The notes under the pieces were generated by a model that did not search any database, had not been told where the DNA came from, and saw only the letters and a list, made by a program, of their open reading frames with translations. This document shows positions 8,694-15,970 of a stretch of 64,000 nt of DNA, piece by piece (the first letter of the stretch is position 1; each line of letters begins with the position of its first letter). The stretch spans positions 1 to 64,000 of the forward strand of contig NZ_CP013267.1 of the NCBI RefSeq assembly GCF_001456115.1, in the 5' to 3' direction. The translations under genes and the position numbers were made by a program. This DNA is from Sphingobium baderi. GTDB taxonomy: Bacteria > Pseudomonadota > Alphaproteobacteria > Sphingomonadales > Sphingomonadaceae.

Positions 8694-8723
8694 ACGTCGG
8701 CAACGACGTATAAGCGCGCCCTT
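8694..8723 (+). other. oriT: Origin of transfer (oriT), IncQ/Ti-type nick region
   Basis: A perfect 6-bp inverted repeat, ACGTCG (8694-8699) and CGACGT (8704-8709), is followed directly by ATAAGCGCGCCCTT (8710-8723). This matches the RSF1010/pTi arrangement of an inverted repeat next to TAANTGCGCCCT, in which cleavage falls before CCCT. It sits in the only gap between traA and the divergent accessory gene, where Ti-type oriT sites lie. The motif orientation puts the nick on the + strand near 8718/8719, so transfer would lead rightwards. Confidence 0.8.
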
Positions 8724-8806
8724 GTTCAGGGGGAATTAGATCAATGAACCCCGACTATCCGATAGTCAAGGTTTACCTTGTCCGCTGATGGCGATACGCT
8801 TGCCGT

Positions 8807-9235
8807 ATGTCCGTCGATCTGCGACCAATCGAAGAGCTGGAACGCGAACTCGCGATCCGTGAAGCACGCGACCAAAGAAATCGGGCGCTGGCTGCGAAGG
8901 GAATGCGGCGCAGGGCTACGCGGTCCCGTATCATACTAGGCGGCGCGATCCTTGCCGAAATCCGCGACAATCCCGACCCGGACTTTATCGCACGGATCAT
9001 CTCAATCCTAGACGATCGTGTTGGCCGCGACAGGGACCGCGAAGACTTGGCCGATCTGATGGGCCATCTTCTTCCGCCACAAAGCGCTCTCGCCTCATCG
9101 TCCGAATTTCCGGCAAGCGCGGAGCTGCCCGACTTCGACGCTATGGCGGAAGCAACCTTGCCTCCCTTGCGCTCCATCGCTGAAACTGATCCGGCCTTCA
9201 TGGACGTGAAGCACCTGATAAACAATTCCGACTGA
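8807..9235 (+). CDS. TraC/TraD-like mobilisation accessory protein
   Basis: A 142-residue protein divergent from traA across oriT. The N-terminal half is helical and charged (RPIEELERELAIREARDQRN), then basic (KGMRRRATRSRIILGGAILAEIR); the RRxTRxxIxLGGxxL pattern resembles TraC/TraD proteins encoded divergently from traA on Ti-type plasmids, which help form the relaxosome. The C-terminal half is acidic and not conserved to my knowledge. Position across oriT is the strongest argument for this role. It could alternatively be a repressor of the transfer promoters. Confidence 0.55.
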   Translation: MSVDLRPIEELERELAIREARDQRNRALAAKGMRRRATRSRIILGGAILAEIRDNPDPDFIARIISILDDRVGRDRDREDLADLMGHLLPPQSALASSSEFPASAELPDFDAMAEATLPPLRSIAETDPAFMDVKHLINNSD

Positions 9236-9250
9236 CCGCTAAGGTTCAGC

Positions 9251-10150
9251 TCAATTTCCCCTTGGGCTGGTGCTCGTCTTGCCATTGGAAAGCACGAACA
9301 TGCCGCCGTCATCCTGCGCGGCCGCCTTGTCGCCATCTTCGGAGACAATCGGCGCTGATGCAGTCAGAATCTCGTCTGCTCGATCATCGACCATATTTGT
9401 TTTGTCGCCCTTCTCTGCCCCGTCATCGGCCGTCGCTTCCCATGTCGATGCCGGGTCAAACCCCTCGTCTTTCGCCCGTCCAAATATCGCCCCGCCTGCC
9501 TCGATATAGGCACGCTGACGTTCATCCGCGCTGTCGTTGGCTGCGAGCTGATCGACTGCGGTGGTTCTGCGCTGCGGCCTCTTGCCGCGTCCAGTGTAGA
9601 ACGCATGATCGCCGATCACGGCGCTGGGTGTCTGCCCGCCGAAATGTGTCAAGCCGCGTGAGACGGTCCCGGCCTTCTCGCGCTGGGCAACGATGGTCGG
9701 GTTCTGAAAATAGAGCGCGCCGCCTGTTTCGTCGGCCAGCTCACCCTTGAGCGCCAGCGAGACGATTGCATCCACGCGTGCGCGGCGAGCGGGAGGAACG
9801 GGGCGAAGGTTCCGCCAGTGCCCCCCCGCCCGCGTCACAGGCTCGAACTGGCGCGGCGCGTTGAGCACGTCTGATACCGTGCTGCCCCACCGTCCATTGC
9901 CAAGGCGATTGATGATCGTGAACACAACCGCCGCAATGCCGCGATCCCCCTGATTGCCTGCCTCGGCAAAGGCAACGCGAGCGATAGCCTCCCGGTCTAG
10001 ATCGTTGTGAACGCGGGTCGATGCCTGCGCGGCCGTCGCCTTCGTGCTGGCGACGATCGCGGCGCAATTCGTGCGGGGTGGCACAGCCGTTATCGCGGCC
10101 TCGTCCTTCAAGATCAGAGTGCATATTGCCGCGATCGTGAGCGGGTCCAT
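9251..10150 (-). CDS. Cell-wall hydrolase (SleB/Hydrolase_2-like)
   Basis: A 299-residue protein. Residues about 50-165 carry the Hydrolase_2 pattern IARVAFAEAGNQGDRGIAAVVFTIINRL followed by RQFEPV and a GGALYFQNP segment, as in SleB-type peptidoglycan hydrolases; the glutamate in FAEAGNQ is the expected catalytic residue. An N-terminal hydrophobic stretch (PLTIAAICTLILKD) may act as an export signal. The C-terminal 100 residues are acidic and low-complexity. It is the last gene of the parA-RHH-traF run, 10 bp after traF, so local opening of the cell wall during pilus or channel assembly is a reasonable role. Confidence 0.75.
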   Translation of the reverse strand: MDPLTIAAICTLILKDEAAITAVPPRTNCAAIVASTKATAAQASTRVHNDLDREAIARVAFAEAGNQGDRGIAAVVFTIINRLGNGRWGSTVSDVLNAPRQFEPVTRAGGHWRNLRPVPPARRARVDAIVSLALKGELADETGGALYFQNPTIVAQREKAGTVSRGLTHFGGQTPSAVIGDHAFYTGRGKRPQRRTTAVDQLAANDSADERQRAYIEAGGAIFGRAKDEGFDPASTWEATADDGAEKGDKTNMVDDRADEILTASAPIVSEDGDKAAAQDDGGMFVLSNGKTSTSPRGN

Positions 10151-10159
10151 GGGCGTCTC

Positions 10160-10690
10160 CTAGATGCTCTCTTTTGTTGAAATCGGGCGGAATGTGCCGA
10201 TGATTTCAGCCCTGCTGACAGGGCCGTAATACCGGCTGTCAAATGAGTTCGGAATGCGCGTAGAGAGCACAAAATACTCATCTTGGCGTAAACGACGACA
10301 TGCGCGCCAGTGCGGGAGCTGGACGCCGCGAGGGTCACGATCAACGATTCCGGCAACAGCCTTCCCGTTGATCGTCAGCCCTTCGGGGCCGGTAGTGCAG
10401 ACGGTATCGCCCGCGCTCGCCACGATCGGCTTTATGATGCTGCCACGCATGAGATACGGGACATGGGCGTTCGCATAATCCCGGCCCAGGGCCGGGACAT
10501 GGAACGCGATCAGTCGGCCCTTGCCCGGTTCCTCGCCACTGCGGACATAATAGCCGGTCGGGATGCTGGGGGACGGGTTGTAGAGCACAACGGGATGGGG
10601 CAGAGCGGCCACCGCTGCCGCTGCCGCCGCAACGGGCGTTAAACCCCACAGAACGGCCCGTAACGCCTTTTTGCGCTTCGCGGCCGTCAT
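10160..10690 (-). CDS. traF: Conjugative transfer signal peptidase TraF
   Basis: A 176-residue S26-family peptidase with a basic N-terminus and one membrane helix (residues 10-30), then SPSIPTGYYVR with the nucleophilic Ser and RGSIIKPIVASAGDTVC with the general-base Lys. This is the layout of RP4/Ti TraF, which matures and cyclises the conjugative pilin in the periplasm. Catalytic residues are intact. Its ATG overlaps the stop of the small gene upstream. The pilin gene (trbC) is not in this window. Confidence 0.88.
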   Translation of the reverse strand: MTAAKRKKALRAVLWGLTPVAAAAAAVAALPHPVVLYNPSPSIPTGYYVRSGEEPGKGRLIAFHVPALGRDYANAHVPYLMRGSIIKPIVASAGDTVCTTGPEGLTINGKAVAGIVDRDPRGVQLPHWRACRRLRQDEYFVLSTRIPNSFDSRYYGPVSRAEIIGTFRPISTKESI

Positions 10691-11016
10691 CCCTCCCCTT
10701 CCCCCTCGGCAGTGTCGAGCAGGCGCTTGAACGCCTCTCCTTTGGAGATCCGATTACGATAGGCATATTCGTCAAACCGCTCCCGATCTTCCTCACGGAT
10801 TCGGATCGTGAATTGCGCCGTAAAGGTCGCCTCGCGCTTCTTTCTCGACGCTGGCGCCGAAGGCGTCGGCTTCTCGGACACGAAACCGATACGGCCGTTG
10901 TCAGCCTTCGCTTTCTCGCGGACCTCCTTGGGCGGCGGAGCGATATAATCCTCGTCCGCTGCAAAGCTGGTGACGCCAGCAAGCGGCGGCGTGGCCTTGA
11001 TGGGTTTCTTCGTCAT
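10687..11016 (-). CDS. Small ribbon-helix-helix-like partition partner of ParA
   Basis: A 109-residue protein with a flexible, Pro/Lys-rich N-terminal half and a C-terminal half of the form FTAQFTIRIREEDRERFDEYAYRNRISKGEAFKRLL, which fits a ribbon-helix-helix DNA-binding fold (one beta strand, two helices). It overlaps parA by 4 bp on the upstream side and traF on the downstream side. ParG/ParB-like partners of ParA are often small proteins of this shape that bind a centromere and repress the operon. The palindromic ATGCA-type sites just upstream of parA are its best candidate targets; that link is inference. Confidence 0.6.
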   Translation of the reverse strand: MTKKPIKATPPLAGVTSFAADEDYIAPPPKEVREKAKADNGRIGFVSEKPTPSAPASRKKREATFTAQFTIRIREEDRERFDEYAYRNRISKGEAFKRLLDTAEGEGEG

Positions 11017-11693
11017 GCGGCCTTGCCCTTCCCTTCCTGTAAGCGGCCCAGCACATCAGCGGCGAATGCAGCCGCATTCTCGCGGGCCTTGTCGATCGAC
11101 GACACGCCCTCAAGTGTGGCGAGCGTCCCCCCTGCGGCAAACAGGGCCTTGAACGCGGTCCGCTCCGCGATCGGCGTCGGCAAGGCGGTGATGCCCGCCG
11201 CCTCGATATTCTGCACGATGCTCTGCGCCACACGCGAGCGAACCCATGTGCTTGCCGGTGTGCGGGTATAGACCGCCGCAAAGGCGATCTCGCGCCGCGC
11301 TGCGGTCGAAGCGCGGCGGATGCTCTGAAAGGCTCTCGCCGCCTGATCACTGTCCAGAACGGAGCCTTGCAGCGGGACCAGGGCGAGGTGCGTCATCAAC
11401 AATGCGTTGGTGACGCGAGCGGATGCCCTCCCCTCAAGGTCCACAATCACGAATTGCGCGCGCTTCTGCGCGGCGTCGATCGTGTCAATGATTCCATCCT
11501 CGTCTATCTCCTGAATGACCTCGATATTGTCGGGCTTTCCGGGGAGAGACGCCCACTTGGCGAGTGGGAAATTCGGGTCAGCGTCGATGAGAACGACGCC
11601 CGCCCCTGTGGCTGCCAGCTCGGTAGCCAGCAGAAGGGCCGTGGTGGTCTTGCCCACCCCGCCCTTGGGCGAAAGCATTGTGATGACGGGCAT
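11013..11693 (-). CDS. parA: ParA-type partition ATPase
   Basis: A 226-residue deviant Walker ATPase starting MPVITMLSPKGGVGKTT, so Walker A (KGGVGKTT) is at residues 10-17; VVLIDADPN and FVIVDLEGRAS supply the other nucleotide-binding motifs. The frame continues upstream but the start next to the P-loop is standard for the small ParA class (Ib). The protein should pattern on the nucleoid and move the plasmid bound by its small partner, encoded next in the operon. Fusion of partition genes to traF and a cell-wall hydrolase in one overlapping operon is unusual in my view. A 15-bp palindrome lies 30 bp upstream and is probably an operator or centromere. Confidence 0.85.
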   Translation of the reverse strand: MPVITMLSPKGGVGKTTTALLLATELAATGAGVVLIDADPNFPLAKWASLPGKPDNIEVIQEIDEDGIIDTIDAAQKRAQFVIVDLEGRASARVTNALLMTHLALVPLQGSVLDSDQAARAFQSIRRASTAARREIAFAAVYTRTPASTWVRSRVAQSIVQNIEAAGITALPTPIAERTAFKALFAAGGTLATLEGVSSIDKARENAAAFAADVLGRLQEGKGKAA

Positions 11694-11722
11694 TGCGGCT
11701 CCTGATTTCTGATGATCGCAAG

Positions 11723-11813
11723 ACATGCAATGCATGTCCTGCGCGCAATAAGGCATGATTGGTCAGAAAAGGCAATACATGAAATGCATGTAATGCATGA
11801 GGTCGTTTAAACG
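11723..11813. promoter_or_regulatory. ATGCA-type operator/centromere cluster upstream of parA
   Basis: The parA upstream region holds ACATGCAATGCATGT (11723-11737), an odd palindrome with 7-bp arms, then further ATGCATG words at about 11783-11799, and the perfect palindrome CGTTTAAACG at 11804-11813. The same words recur in other intergenic regions to 22.1 kb. Binding by the ParA partner or a plasmid-wide regulator is the likely explanation. Confidence 0.6.
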
Positions 11814-11958
11814 CTTTGCGGCCGTCTCGGCTTACTGCGACGGCAAGCCCCGAAAGGGAGACGTTCTGACGGCCACGCTGGTGACTGGCTGTGAGATTGC
11901 CCGCTATATCCAGCGGCGCGGCTCCTATGAGCGAGCCGAACACTCCCGGCGACCCTGA
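11797..11958 (+). CDS. Possible small basic protein
   Basis: A 53-codon frame (starting MRSFKRFAAVSAYCDGKPRK) divergent from parA. It is basic with no recognised motif. It begins inside the palindrome-rich region and has no clear ribosome binding site. It may be spurious; it is listed because the stretch 11814-12060 has no other gene. Confidence 0.2.
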   Translation: MRSFKRFAAVSAYCDGKPRKGDVLTATLVTGCEIARYIQRRGSYERAEHSRRP

Positions 11959-12061
11959 ATGGCGTAGTTCAGGATCGCCGGGAGACCAAGGTAAGACAGG
12001 CAATGCGTGCAGTGCATGTTGCCCGTGGCTCATGCCGCCTTTGACTCCACTGCCCCAAAAT

Positions 12062-12079
12062 GTTATATTCCAATATAAC
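12062..12079. promoter_or_regulatory. Operator-like palindrome of the mazEF operon
   Basis: GTTATATT-CC-AATATAAC is a perfect 8-bp inverted repeat 14 bp before the antitoxin ATG, in an otherwise GC-rich stretch. AbrB-type antitoxins repress their own operon through such AT-rich palindromes, so this is probably the MazE or MazEF operator overlapping the promoter. A GGAGG at 12084-12088 sets the start at 12094. Confidence 0.6.
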
Positions 12080-12093
12080 TTATGGAGGCTCTT

Positions 12094-12351
12094 ATGCACA
12101 CTACAAATCTTCGTAAGGTCGGGGGGTCGGTCATGCTGGTCGTTCCCCCTGCCCTGCTCGACGTTCTGCATCTGTCCGCTGGCGCAAGCGTCGGTTTGGC
12201 CGTGGACAACGGCAAGCTGGTGGTCGAGCCGTCCACGCGGCCCCGCTACACCATGGCGGAGCTGCTGGCCGCGTCCGACTATTCGCAGCCTATGCCCCCC
12301 GAAGAACGGGAATGGGTTGATACCCCTGCGGTGGGCCGCGAACTGATATGA
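12094..12351 (+). CDS. mazE: MazE/PemI-like AbrB-fold antitoxin
   Basis: An 85-residue protein starting MHTTNLRKVGGSVMLVVPP; the GGSVMLVVPPALL segment followed by VGLAVDNGKLVVEP is the SpoVT-AbrB swapped-hairpin DNA-binding domain. The C-terminal part (PRYTMAELLAASD) is the flexible toxin-binding tail, a pattern typical of PemI/ChpS antitoxins. It overlaps the toxin gene by 4 bp (ATGA). The start with GGAGG at good spacing is preferred over an upstream ATG. Confidence 0.87.
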   Translation: MHTTNLRKVGGSVMLVVPPALLDVLHLSAGASVGLAVDNGKLVVEPSTRPRYTMAELLAASDYSQPMPPEEREWVDTPAVGRELI

Positions 12352-12674
12352 AGCGCGGCGACATTTACATGGTCGATCTCGAACCCACGCATGGCCGCGA
12401 GCAACGCGGGCACCGTCCGGTTGTCGTCGTCTCCCCTGACGACTTCAACCGGACTACCGGCTTGCCGGTTATAGTGCCGATTACGAATGGCGGCGACTTC
12501 GCGCGCCGCATTGGATTCGCCGTGCCGCTCTCCGGCACAAAGACAACGGGCGTCGTGCGGTGCGATCAACCCCGCGTCCTCGATCTTGACGCACGCAACG
12601 GGCGGAAGATCGAAACCTTGCCGCAAGCCATCATGGATGAAGTCTTGGCGCGAGCGGTGACGATCTTCGAATAG
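12348..12674 (+). CDS. mazF: MazF/PemK-family endoribonuclease toxin
   Basis: A 108-residue protein with the PemK/MazF signature: MKRGDIYMVDLEPTHGREQRGHRPVVVVSPDDFN, then VIVPITNG and the late VVRCDQPRVLDL motif. These SH3-like toxins cut mRNA at short sequence motifs and are held inactive by the antitoxin. All conserved positions (GDI, RP, PIT, CDQ) are present and length is normal. On a plasmid this pair acts as an addiction module. Confidence 0.9.
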   Translation: MKRGDIYMVDLEPTHGREQRGHRPVVVVSPDDFNRTTGLPVIVPITNGGDFARRIGFAVPLSGTKTTGVVRCDQPRVLDLDARNGRKIETLPQAIMDEVLARAVTIFE

Positions 12675-12696
12675 CGGCCTGCGGCGCGCTCCGATT

Positions 12697-12738
12697 ACAT
12701 GCAATACATAGGTGACGTGTCACCCATGTATTGCATGT
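12697..12738. repeat. 42-bp hairpin, left copy of a pair flanking higBA
   Basis: Arms ACATGCAATACATAGGTG (12697-12714) and CACCCATGTATTGCATGT (12721-12738) are inverted with one mismatch around a 6-bp spacer ACGTGT. It lies between the convergent mazF and higA stops. It has no T-run, so it is not a plain terminator. A related copy in the same orientation lies at 13409-13450. Confidence 0.7.
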
Positions 12739-13043
12739 TAAGCCGTAGGCCGAACCGGCTCAAAGGCGATCCGCAATCCCAGCGCGTGCGCGATCTTCGC
12801 CACGGTGGCAAAGCTGGGATTCCCGTCCTCGGAAAGCGCCTTGTAGATGCCTTCCCGGCTCATGCCGGTGTCGCGCGCCAGCTTGCTAATATTCCGCGCG
12901 CGGGCAACCACGCCAAGGGCGCGTGTGACATAGGCCGGATTGTCGCCGTCTGCCTCCATGACAGCTTCCAGATAGCCCGCAATATCTTCCTCGGTTTTGA
13001 GATAGTCGGCGCTGTCATACCGGCTGAAAGTTACGTCAGTCAT
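12738..13043 (-). CDS. higA: HigA-like HTH antitoxin (addiction-module antidote)
   Basis: A 101-residue protein: an N-terminal YDSADYLKTEEDIAGYLEAV segment and a C-terminal HTH (ISKLARDTGMSREGIYKAL...FATVAKIAHALGLR). This order is that of the COG3636 antidote family, which pairs with COG3657 toxins. It overlaps the toxin gene by 8 bp and follows it, the reversed toxin-first order typical of higBA. The stop codon abuts the hairpin at 12697-12738. Confidence 0.87.
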   Translation of the reverse strand: MTDVTFSRYDSADYLKTEEDIAGYLEAVMEADGDNPAYVTRALGVVARARNISKLARDTGMSREGIYKALSEDGNPSFATVAKIAHALGLRIAFEPVRPTA

Positions 13044-13344
13044 CGTTTCCGTCCTTCCATAGTGCGGCTAGTTTCTTCGCTTCTTCAATGTCGCGGGCCT
13101 GCGAGGACTTGTCGCCGCCACAGAGCAACACGATCAATACCGGTCCCCGGCGCATGAAGTAGACCCGATAGCCGGGGCCATAGTCGATCCGCATTTCAGA
13201 GAGGCCGCCACCCACGGGCTTCACGTCGCCGGGGTTTCCATTAGCGAGCCTATCCAGGCGAGCCGCAACGCGCCATGCCGCCTTGCGATCCCGTAAACCG
13301 GAAAGCCAAGCATCGAACACCGACGTTTTGATAAGCTCGATCAT
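13036..13344 (-). CDS. higB: HigB-like toxin (RelE/ParE superfamily)
   Basis: A 102-residue protein starting MIELIKTSVFDAWLSGLRDRKAAWRVAARLDRL; the later GLSEMRIDYGPGYRVYFMRRG and VLLCGGDKSSQARDI blocks are diagnostic for the COG3657 branch of RelE/ParE toxins. This branch acts on ribosome-bound mRNA or DNA gyrase depending on the member; which applies is not readable here. The ATG at 13344 follows the consensus promoter at 13351-13379 closely, so the leader is short. Confidence 0.87.
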   Translation of the reverse strand: MIELIKTSVFDAWLSGLRDRKAAWRVAARLDRLANGNPGDVKPVGGGLSEMRIDYGPGYRVYFMRRGPVLIVLLCGGDKSSQARDIEEAKKLAALWKDGNDD

Positions 13345-13350
13345 ATGATA

Positions 13351-13379
13351 ACTGTAGCTGACAGTTTGTGGACTGTCAA
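13351..13379 (-). promoter_or_regulatory. Promoter/operator of higBA
   Basis: Read on the minus strand, TTGACA (13379-13374), a 17-bp spacer and TACAGT (13356-13351) form a near-consensus sigma-70 promoter just upstream of the toxin start. Repeated CTGTCA words within and beside it (13364, 13374, 13390 region) look like operator half-sites for the HigA antitoxin. Confidence 0.6.
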
Positions 13380-13408
13380 CCATAGCTGACAGCTATAATG
13401 CATGAATG

Positions 13409-13450
13409 ACATGCAATGCATGGGTGCCGTGTCACCCATGCATTGCGCCA
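13409..13450. repeat. Hairpin, right copy of the pair flanking higBA
   Basis: GCAATGCATGGGTG (13413-13426) and CACCCATGCATTGC (13433-13446) form a perfect 14-bp inverted repeat around CCGTGT. Compared with 12697-12738 the left arm matches at 16 of 18 positions and the spacer at 5 of 6, in the same orientation. The two copies bracket the higBA genes. Confidence 0.7.
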
Positions 13451-13453
13451 CAA

Positions 13454-14107
13454 TTAAACGTCGCCATCCTCTCCCTCGGCGTCCTCGTCGTCGATCGGAT
13501 CGTGCTGCATCCGTCCATGCCCTTCGCCGGGGCAAATGGGCGCACCTACGCTTTCCAGCCATTTCCGGGTTGTGCGGGCGGTATAGCCGCACGTAGCGCA
13601 TTCGCATTTTATCATGCGCGCCGTCTGCTTCTTCTTTTGTGCAACCGGCGTCATCGCGTTCAACCGGCGATGCGGATAGGGGGGCAGGGTGCCTAGCAGG
13701 GCCTCGGCCCATGCCATAAACTCCGGCGTCGGTTCGCTGCTGGTGAAAGGGGCCTTGTGCCCGATCGCGGCGGCGGCGATCTGGAACGGGCGTTTATGGC
13801 CCGCCTCGGGCAATGCCGCATGGATCATCTCATGCGCAAGGATCGCGGCGACGGTCGCTTGATCGTCTTCAACAGGAGATATAAAAATCTCTGCATGGCG
13901 GTCCTCGCTCGCCGCTGCGCTCCAACATTGACCGCGCACACGGGTTTTCTTCCCCAGCTCGCCGCCCTTGCTCGGGAATCCGCATGTGACGCGATAGGGT
14001 GGAAAGTTGACGCCGGCACGCTCGGCAATGATCGGTTCCATCAGCGCTGCGAGCTGGCGCAACCAATGCTCGCGCAACGCCTCGGGGGAGGGCAGGGGGG
14101 CGCTCAC
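13454..14107 (-). CDS. SprT-like zinc metalloprotease
   Basis: A 217-residue protein chosen to start at the GTG at 14107, which overlaps the stop of the upstream gene (GTGA). HEMIHAALPEAGH near residues 93-105 is the SprT HExxH site; ahead of it is the PPYRVTCGFPSKG segment and behind it a C-terminal zinc ribbon (IKCECATCGYTARTTRKW...CPGEG) and an acidic tail. SprT/SPRTN domains degrade proteins crosslinked to DNA; plasmid homologues are of unknown role. Removing DNA-bound proteins, for example on incoming or relaxase-bound DNA, is a plausible role here. Confidence 0.75.
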   Translation of the reverse strand: MSAPLPSPEALREHWLRQLAALMEPIIAERAGVNFPPYRVTCGFPSKGGELGKKTRVRGQCWSAAASEDRHAEIFISPVEDDQATVAAILAHEMIHAALPEAGHKRPFQIAAAAIGHKAPFTSSEPTPEFMAWAEALLGTLPPYPHRRLNAMTPVAQKKKQTARMIKCECATCGYTARTTRKWLESVGAPICPGEGHGRMQHDPIDDEDAEGEDGDV

Positions 14108-14937
14108 CGTCCCGCCTCCATCTCGGAGGCCCGGACCCGGATAAGGGTTCCCAAATCCCATTGCTCACCGGGGACGGCGACAAAGGACCGGAACGCGGTT
14201 TCAGGCGTCGGGCGCTCGATGCCGTCAAGTCCGCCATGACTGGCGAAAAGCGCCTCGATGGCGCGACCGACGTGCTCGGCCGAATGGTCGCGCGACGTGA
14301 AGACATATTTGGAACCGCCGAAAACCGTAGTCCAAGGCGATCCGGCATATTCGTAAATGTCATCCATGCCGTTGAAACTGCCGCCCTGATACTTCTTGAC
14401 GATCTCGTTGACGCTCGATTCCGTGGGTCCGTCAGTCCACGATATGCGGATGCTGCCCCAACTCTCCTTGCGAACCGAAAAGCGGATGCCGGGAAAAGCG
14501 GCCTTTAGCTCGGCCCGGATATTCTGCGCGGCCAGCTTACCGGAAGACTGGTCATCGCCCTGTTTCAGGCGCGCGTGCGCCGGAACGATGCGGAGCCGTT
14601 CAACCTCGGCCGCGAACCGCTGCGCCGCTTGCTCGGCGGCGTTTGCCTTCTCGGCCTTCACGCAAGCGGCATGGGCAAGTGCCTCGGCGATCTGCTCGGC
14701 ACTGGCGATGCCGGGGAGAACCGACCATTGCACGCCCCTGATGATGCATTCAGGCACCTTTGCCGACATGCGGCCATTATCAAACACAACATCAAAGCTG
14801 GCGCTGCCGCCACTGTGCGCGATCCCGCAAGTCACGCGAACCGATCCGGGCCGCTGCTCGCCGTGGATCGCATAGACCGTGCCGGGTCCGGCCCAATGCA
14901 GAACGCAATTGATCCGGGTTCCAATGCTGATTTCCAT
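14104..14937 (-). CDS. LPD29-like plasmid protein of unknown function
   Basis: A 277-residue protein starting MEISIGTRINCVLHWAGPGT, with AAGGA before the ATG at 14937. The N-terminal 80 residues look like a small beta domain; a helical, Ala/Glu-rich segment follows (residues 85-125); the C-terminal half (IRAELKAAFPGIRFSVRKES, then GSIRISWTDGP and FNGMDDIYEY) matches the large polyvalent protein-associated domain LPD29. LPD domains occur in proteins of plasmids and phages that are injected or expressed early on entry. The gene is preceded by the first of three repeated leaders and is coupled to the SprT-like gene. Confidence 0.65.
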   Translation of the reverse strand: MEISIGTRINCVLHWAGPGTVYAIHGEQRPGSVRVTCGIAHSGGSASFDVVFDNGRMSAKVPECIIRGVQWSVLPGIASAEQIAEALAHAACVKAEKANAAEQAAQRFAAEVERLRIVPAHARLKQGDDQSSGKLAAQNIRAELKAAFPGIRFSVRKESWGSIRISWTDGPTESSVNEIVKKYQGGSFNGMDDIYEYAGSPWTTVFGGSKYVFTSRDHSAEHVGRAIEALFASHGGLDGIERPTPETAFRSFVAVPGEQWDLGTLIRVRASEMEAGR

Positions 14938-15142
14938 GTCCTTAAATCCCTTTTTGAAATCGCCAACGGCGATGGCTCTTTCGCCATCGGCCTTGGCGGA
15001 CACGGACGCCCAAGAACGCGGTGGGAGAGGGGGGCAGCGGGAATCGACGGGGTGGAGCGGGCGCAGTGGAGGCGCAGCCGGAATGAGCCACGGCCCGTCT
15101 ATTCCCGTTGCTGGGGAGAGGGAGCCGAGCGTCCCTTTCCCC
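14938..15142 (-). promoter_or_regulatory. Repeated structured leader, copy A
   Basis: The 205 bases upstream of the LPD29-like gene are related, along their whole length, to 23492-23675 and 25811-26000. Read on the minus strand they begin with a GGGAAAGGG...CCC-type hairpin, continue through conserved blocks such as GTTCTTGGGCGTCCGTGTC, then a CGATGGC/GCCATCG stem, and end in an AAAAAGGGA ribosome-binding segment at the ATG. Copy A is the most diverged, but its changes keep both hairpins. No coding function is evident. Confidence 0.7.
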
Positions 15143-15594
15143 GACCAAGCGGACAAATCCGCCGCCTTGGCGGCGTCATCTGACAGGGAACGGCCGTTGA
15201 CCTGGTTGCAAGGGATGGGAGAATTTCGATCGACGCGACAGATAAAGTGTCAGGGGTGGTTCCGAGCATCGGATCTCGCCCCTGACGGGGGGCGTTACGG
15301 GGGGATTTCCCCCCGTAGAGGGGGTAGGGCGAGACGCGGAACGCGGCTCGAACTCAGGGGGAGACTTCCCCCCTTTGCCCCTTCTTCACCTTCAAGAAGC
15401 GCATTGCATAAACGATATGCAGGACATGCAGTGCATATATGACATGAAAGACATGTAGAAATTTCCGACAACAGGGCCGATGGCCCTCTAGCTGGCAAGG
15501 AACTAACCCGCTGGAATGGCCGCTATCGGGCCGCAAAGCTCGCGCCGGCAACCACACAATGATAAGCCCTGTTCTTCCAATGAAGGGAACTGTC
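15143..15594. other. Intergenic region with G/C-run palindromes and ATGCA motifs
   Basis: No convincing gene. It contains GGGGGGATTTCCCCCC (an inverted repeat near 15298-15313), a GGGGGAGACTTCCCCC repeat near 15358-15373, and a run of ATGCA/GCATT words at about 15401-15456 related to those upstream of parA. The promoter of the + strand membrane-protein gene at 15595 and of the minus-strand leader should lie here. Confidence 0.4.
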
Positions 15595-15885
15595 ATGGAA
15601 AAGAGCTGGGATCAGATAAACGCTGAAATCGACCGGATGCACTTTCATCAGGAAATCAGCGACAAGGGTATTTTTATACTCATCGGCTTCGCGGTCATCG
15701 CCAGCCTCGCGGGTTGGCCTACTGTCTGGTCCATGCTTTGGTTCCTGCCAGCGCTCGGCATGGTCGGCGGACTGCACGCAGCGAACAAAGGCGACTTCCA
15801 AGGCTATTGGATTTTCGCCCTCGGGTCACAGTTGCTATTGGCCGCAATGGTGGGCGTGGCATTCCTGATCCGGTTCGGCCTCTGA
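15595..15885 (+). CDS. Small inner-membrane protein of unknown function
   Basis: A 96-residue protein starting MEKSWDQINAEIDRMHFHQE after GAAGGGA. A charged N-terminal helix of about 22 residues is followed by three hydrophobic segments (IFILIGFAVIASLAGW, MLWFLPALGMVGGL, WIFALGSQLLLAAMVGVAFLI). I do not recognise the family. It is one of few + strand genes in this stretch. Surface or entry exclusion is conceivable, but there is no evidence for it. Confidence 0.55.
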   Translation: MEKSWDQINAEIDRMHFHQEISDKGIFILIGFAVIASLAGWPTVWSMLWFLPALGMVGGLHAANKGDFQGYWIFALGSQLLLAAMVGVAFLIRFGL

Positions 15886-15970
15886 TCCGGCGCGGCACCG
15901 CCGATCGCGTTTTGCAGGAGGCCCCGGCGCAGGCCGGGAAGGGCGAGCCAGTGGCTCGCCCAGGGCGCGG

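Noticed and set aside
12697..12738. Simple rho-independent terminator for mazF/higA
   Set aside because: The stem is AT-rich and lacks a T-run on either side, and a related copy lies at a non-terminator position upstream of higB.
14938..15156. N-terminal extension of the LPD29-like gene through leader A
   Set aside because: The equivalent frame contains a stop codon in leaders B and C, so the leader is not coding; the start at 14937 has a good AAGGA.
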